A DNA stretch of 14,391 nt from contig JAKFYP010000211.1 in assembly GCA_021730835.1 (NCBI GenBank), positions 1 to 14,391 of the forward strand. Direction: 5' to 3'. This DNA comes from Alphaproteobacteria bacterium (GTDB lineage Bacteria > Pseudomonadota > Alphaproteobacteria > Rickettsiales > UBA998). The position numbers and the translations under genes are program-made. Under the pieces are notes generated by a model. The model saw only the letters and a list, made by a program, of their open reading frames with translations, was not told the DNA's origin and searched no databases. Positions 11,131 through 14,391 of the stretch are shown here, piece after piece; the first letter of the stretch is position 1, and each line of letters starts with the position of its first letter.

Positions 11131-13545
11131 ATGATTCCACCCTCCAGCCAGATGATTATTCCCGTTTTACCGCTGCGCGATATCGTGGTATTTCCCGGCA
11201 TGGTCGTGCCTCTATTCGTGGGTCGCGAAAAATCGGTGCGGGCGCTGGAGAATGTCGTCAAGCACGAAAATAAAATCCTGCTGGTCGCCCAGAAGGATGG
11301 CAGCAAGGACGATCCCGGTCAGGGCGATATTTTTTCCGTCGGCACGGTCGCCTCGATTCTCCAGTTGCTGCGCCTGCCGGAAGGGACGGTGAAGGTGCTG
11401 GTTGAGGGCAATGCCCGCGCCCGGATCGTTGAATTCCTCGGGCATTCGGATTTCTATCAGGTGACTGCCGAGCCGGTTCCAGAAGACGTGGGCGACCCGG
11501 AGGAGGTGCAGGCGATGTTTCGCACCGTGCTTGCCCAGTTCGAGCAATATGTAAAACTCAACAAGAAAATCCAGCCGGAAACGCTGGGATCAGTCATGAA
11601 AATCACCGATCCGGGCGTGCTGGCCGATACCATCGCCGCGCATATGCAGATAGATATCCCGGTTAAGCAGGATATTCTGGAAATTCCGCAGGTGTCACGA
11701 CGCCTAGAGCAGGTTTTCACCCTGATGGAGAACGAGATCAACGTGCTCAACACGGAAAAGCGCATCCGTTCACGGGTCAAGCGCCAGATGGAGAAAACCC
11801 AGCGCGAATATTACCTCAATGAGCAGATGAAGGCGATTCAGAAAGAGCTTGGGGAGATTGAGGAGGGCGGCAAGGACGAAGTTGGCGAACTGGAAGAGAA
11901 AATCAACAATACCGAACTTTCCAAGGAGGCCAAGGATAAATCACTTGCCGAGTTGAAAAAGCTGCGTCAGATGAGCGCTATGTCGGCGGAAGCCTCGGTG
12001 ATTCGTAATTATCTTGACTGGATGGTCGGTATTCCGTGGAAAAACCCGACGCGCATTTCCCGCGACCTCAAACGCGCCCAGAAAATTCTCAATGAGGATC
12101 ATTATGGGCTGGACAAGGTCAAGGATCGTATCCTCGAATACCTCGCCGTGCAGCAGCGCACCAAAAAGCTCAAAGGCCCGATTCTGTGCCTCGTCGGCCC
12201 GCCGGGAGTGGGGAAAACCTCGCTGGCGCGTTCGATTGCGCGGGCGACCGGGCGAAAATACGTCCGTATCTCGCTGGGTGGCGTGCGGGATGAGGCGGAG
12301 ATTCGCGGTCACCGGCGCACCTATATCGGTTCTCTGCCGGGCAAGATCATCCAGTCGATGAAAAAAGCCGGTTCCTCCAACCCGTTGATGCTGCTCGATG
12401 AAATTGACAAGATGGGGCAGGATTTTCGCGGCGACCCGGCGGCGGCGCTGCTGGAAGTGCTCGATCCCGAGCAGAACCACACCTTCAATGACCATTACCT
12501 CGAAGTGGATTACGATCTCTCCGACGTGATGTTCGTGGCGACGGCCAACACGCTGAATATGCCGCGCCCGCTGATGGATCGCATGGAAGTCATCCGCATC
12601 CCCGGCTACACCGAGGAGGAGAAAATCCATATCGCCCGCCAGCATCTGATTTCCAAACAAATTAAGGAGCACGGACTGCGCAAAAGCGAATGGTCAATTT
12701 CCGACGACGCGCTGCGCGATATCATCCGCTATTACACCCGCGAGGCCGGGGTGCGAAACCTTGAGCGCGAAATCGCCAAGCTGGCGCGTAAATCGGTCAA
12801 GAACATCCTGCTTAAAGGCAAGGGTAAGGTGTCAATCACCCGGCGCAATCTCGGCAAGTTCCTCGGCGTGAGAAAATACTCCTACGGGATGGCGGAAAAA
12901 GACGATCTCATCGGCATGACGACCGGCCTCGCCTATACCGAGGTTGGCGGTGATTTGCTGGTGATCGAGGCGGTGATGATTCCGGGTAAGGGGCGTATCT
13001 CCTTTACCGGCAAACTGGGAGAAGTCATGCAGGAATCGGTGCAGGCGGCATTCAGCTATGTGCGCTCGAAATCCACTGAGTTCGGTATCAAGCCGCCACA
13101 ATACCGCAACCACGACATCCATGTGCATGTGCCCGAGGGTGCAACGCCCAAGGACGGGCCTTCCGCCGGGATCGCCATGTGCACGACCATCGTTTCCGTG
13201 CTGACCGGCATCCCGGTCAAGCGCACGGTGGCCATGACCGGCGAGGTGACGCTGCGCGGGCGGGTGTTGCCGATTGGCGGCCTCAAGGAAAAACTGCTGG
13301 CGGCGCTGCGCGGCGGGATCGAGACCGTGCTTATCCCTGAGGAGAACGTCAAAGATCTTGAGGAAATCCCCGATAACGTGAAGAAGGGACTGAAACTTGT
13401 CCCGGTTTCCACGGTGGACGATGTGCTGCGGCATGCGCTGGTGCGCCCGGTTGAGCCGACCGAATGGACGGAACTGGATGAAAAAGCATGGCAGGCCGCC
13501 GAGCGCGGGCATAAGCCGGATGGCGGCGGGCTAGTCGCGCATTAG
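11131..13545 (+). CDS. lon: ATP-dependent Lon protease
   Basis: Lon is a cytosolic homo-hexameric AAA+ serine protease that degrades misfolded and specific regulatory proteins. The 804-residue product has the family's usual length. The N-terminal substrate-binding domain starts IPVLPLRDIVVFPGMVVPLF at about 10-29, and a coiled-coil-prone stretch including KRQMEKTQREYYLNEQMKAI joins it to the ATPase. The Walker A motif is GPPGVGKT (356-363) and Walker B is LLDEID with D423/E424. The protease domain carries the catalytic S678 in KDGPSAGIAM and K721 in GGLKEKLLAA, so the enzyme should be active. AAGG at 11118-11121, nine bases before the ATG, is the probable ribosome-binding site and overlaps a palindrome. 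No clpX or hupB neighbour is visible. In Caulobacter, Lon removes cell-cycle regulators such as CcrM and DnaA; whether this holds here is unknown. Confidence 0.98.
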   Translation: MIPPSSQMIIPVLPLRDIVVFPGMVVPLFVGREKSVRALENVVKHENKILLVAQKDGSKDDPGQGDIFSVGTVASILQLLRLPEGTVKVLVEGNARARIVEFLGHSDFYQVTAEPVPEDVGDPEEVQAMFRTVLAQFEQYVKLNKKIQPETLGSVMKITDPGVLADTIAAHMQIDIPVKQDILEIPQVSRRLEQVFTLMENEINVLNTEKRIRSRVKRQMEKTQREYYLNEQMKAIQKELGEIEEGGKDEVGELEEKINNTELSKEAKDKSLAELKKLRQMSAMSAEASVIRNYLDWMVGIPWKNPTRISRDLKRAQKILNEDHYGLDKVKDRILEYLAVQQRTKKLKGPILCLVGPPGVGKTSLARSIARATGRKYVRISLGGVRDEAEIRGHRRTYIGSLPGKIIQSMKKAGSSNPLMLLDEIDKMGQDFRGDPAAALLEVLDPEQNHTFNDHYLEVDYDLSDVMFVATANTLNMPRPLMDRMEVIRIPGYTEEEKIHIARQHLISKQIKEHGLRKSEWSISDDALRDIIRYYTREAGVRNLEREIAKLARKSVKNILLKGKGKVSITRRNLGKFLGVRKYSYGMAEKDDLIGMTTGLAYTEVGGDLLVIEAVMIPGKGRISFTGKLGEVMQESVQAAFSYVRSKSTEFGIKPPQYRNHDIHVHVPEGATPKDGPSAGIAMCTTIVSVLTGIPVKRTVAMTGEVTLRGRVLPIGGLKEKLLAALRGGIETVLIPEENVKDLEEIPDNVKKGLKLVPVSTVDDVLRHALVRPVEPTEWTELDEKAWQAAERGHKPDGGGLVAH

Positions 13546-13557
13546 GGAGTTACCCTA
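13543..13557. terminator. Small hairpin at the lon / response-regulator junction
   Basis: TAGGG and CCCTA form a 5-bp stem with an AGTTA loop. The lon stop codon is the first arm's TAG, and the response-regulator stop follows 11 nt later on the other strand. There is no T run on either side, so intrinsic termination is doubtful, but the convergent position fits a transcript end. Confidence 0.25.
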
Positions 13558-13568
13558 CCGAATCGCTC

Positions 13569-14261
13569 TCATACATACGCCACCCGAAGTAAATATCCCT
13601 CACCGCGCACCGTCTGGATATAGACCGGCTTGCCCGGTTCCGGCTCGATTTTCTTGCGCAGTCGGGTGACCTGCACATCCACGCTGCGCTCATTGGCCCG
13701 CTCGCCGATCGACTCTGCCAGTGCCGTGCGTGAAACCGCTATCCCGGCACTGGCTGCCAGCGCCGCCAGCAGCATCGCCTCGCTCTCGGTAAGATAAACC
13801 GGTTGTCCGTCCCGTGTCAGCGTTGCCTCCGATGGCAGGTAGGAAAACTCCCCAAAGCTGAGCGCCCGCGCTTGCGGTCTTACCTGTGTGCGTCCGAGGA
13901 TATTGCGGATACGCAGCACCAGCTCTCGCGGCTCGAATGGCTTGGGTAAGTAATCATCCGCCCCCGCTTCCAGCCCGCGAATACGATCTCCTACCTCGCC
14001 CATCGCCGTCAGCATGAGGATTGGGGGCACATGGTCTGCCCCCCGGATGGCGGCGGCGAAGTCAACCCCGGTCTCTCCCGGCATCATGACATCGAGGATC
14101 ATCAGGTCGAAGATAAAAAACGCCAGCTTGGCGCGGGCATCGGCGGCATCTTTCGCCGCCGTGACGATCCAGCCCTGATCCTCCAGATATTTGCGTAGCA
14201 ATTTGCGTAAGCGGGCGTCATCGTCCACGATCAGAATATGGGGGGAAGGATCAGGCTGCAT
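13569..14261 (-). CDS. OmpR-family response regulator
   Basis: The 230-residue product is a two-domain regulator. The receiver domain has the acidic pair D13/D14 in HILIVDDDARLR, the phospho-acceptor D57 in LMILDVMMPGE, T85 in LMLTAMGE and K107 in DDYLPKPFEPRE. The C-terminal winged helix-turn-helix includes LTESEAMLLAAL and ends with RSVDVQVTRLRKKIE and YIQTVRGEGYLL. A membrane histidine kinase should phosphorylate it to alter DNA binding, but no kinase gene lies within the window; it may be beyond the right edge or elsewhere. The frame extends to an ATG at 14333, but that stretch overlaps a dispersed repeat, and homologous proteins begin a few residues before HILIVDDD, so the ATG at 14261 is preferred. 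No clear ribosome-binding site precedes either start. It converges on lon with a 23-nt gap. Confidence 0.93.
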   Translation of the reverse strand: MQPDPSPHILIVDDDARLRKLLRKYLEDQGWIVTAAKDAADARAKLAFFIFDLMILDVMMPGETGVDFAAAIRGADHVPPILMLTAMGEVGDRIRGLEAGADDYLPKPFEPRELVLRIRNILGRTQVRPQARALSFGEFSYLPSEATLTRDGQPVYLTESEAMLLAALAASAGIAVSRTALAESIGERANERSVDVQVTRLRKKIEPEPGKPVYIQTVRGEGYLLRVAYV

Positions 14262-14316
14262 AGTAGGGCAATAGGTTGGGAGCAATAGGCATGGTAGCTG
14301 TGAGCGGAGGAAGGAA

Positions 14317-14370
14317 TGATGCAATGGTTTCATAAAGTAAATCAGCTATATCCGGAGTTTACTCAATCAG
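14317..14370 (-). repeat. Composite dispersed repeat upstream of the response-regulator gene
   Basis: On the minus strand this region contains CTGATTGAGT (14370-14361), then GATATAGCTGATTTACTT (14352-14335), then ACCATTGCATCA (14328-14317). The first two words occur at the pstS/dapA junction (7681-7690 and 7757-7740), and the third is the core of the 22-nt word at 5295 and 10894. The region thus joins two repeat types seen separately elsewhere in the window. The element may continue beyond the window. Confidence 0.6.
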
Positions 14371-14391
14371 AAGAAATTCACCTTCTTTCGC

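Noticed and set aside
10840..11273. Short plus-strand frames before and into lon
   Set aside because: They run through the palindromic repeat or the lon start in another frame, with no ribosome-binding site or family resemblance.
11941..12672. Long minus-strand open frame inside lon, and similar frames opposite cysK, aroC, dapA and the permease
   Set aside because: These are shadow frames of GC-rich genes; the translations are rich in Arg/His/Pro and show no domain.
14262..14333. N-terminal extension of the response regulator
   Set aside because: The extra 24 residues are not typical of the family, and their first codons are made of a dispersed repeat word.
1..14391. CRISPR array, tRNA or rRNA genes
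   Set aside because: No regularly spaced direct repeats, no tRNA-like cloverleaf arms and no rRNA-like sequence were recognised on either strand.

Overview
The window reads as a chromosomal segment of an alphaproteobacterium. This is a judgement from the sequence, not a database match. The pointers are the forms of chorismate synthase, the PstS-like binding protein, the Lon protease and the OmpR-type regulator, plus one perfect TTAA-N7-TTAA word of the kind bound by CtrA. The order or genus cannot be fixed. Most of the DNA is GC-rich housekeeping sequence. One gene (8958-10655) and its upstream region are visibly richer in A/T.

Layout. Positions 1-1509 (+) hold the end of an Rrf2-type regulator followed by cysteine synthase (cysK). 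A small unrecognised membrane-like protein (1569-1769, -) converges on cysK and has its own promoter-like sequence. Next comes a tight minus-strand cluster read from 5213 down to 1938: an APC/CAT-family amino-acid permease, a secreted YceI-family protein and an M48-family lipoprotein metallopeptidase, with gaps of 25 and 32 nt. Diverging from it is aroC (5517-6590, +), followed by an orphan pstS-like gene (6644-7669, +) whose consensus-like promoter begins in the aroC stop codon. Converging on pstS is a minus-strand group: a divergent HD-domain-like protein of 565 aa, an 80-aa unknown protein two bases after it, and dapA. A 475-nt intergenic region (10656-11130) separates this group from lon (11131-13545, +). 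Lon converges on an OmpR-family response regulator (13569-14261, -).

The metabolic genes are a mix: cysteine synthesis (cysK), the shikimate end product (aroC), diaminopimelate/lysine synthesis (dapA), phosphate binding (pstS) and amino-acid uptake (permease). Envelope quality control may be served by the M48 lipoprotein, and cytosolic proteolysis by Lon. Only the permease-YceI-M48 set and the HD-80aa pair look like real transcriptional units. The rest is probably independent neighbours.

The most unusual items are: (1) a single 'FDEAYYL..YPDV..HY...G' module, normally seen as tandem repeats in exported proteins, placed in the last predicted periplasmic loop of the permease; (2) the HD-like protein, which keeps the H..HD/NE/D motif order of small HD phosphohydrolases but carries a long insert and a long C-terminal extension, sits behind a CtrA-like box and is compositionally distinct; (3) a family of short interlinked intergenic repeats and palindromic elements near 5.3, 7.7, 10.9 and 14.3 kb; (4) a strong hairpin over the ribosome-binding region of dapA; (5) an Rrf2 regulator without visible Fe-S cysteines beside cysK, recalling the CymR-CysK pair of Firmicutes. 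No RNA gene, CRISPR array or complete insertion sequence was seen.
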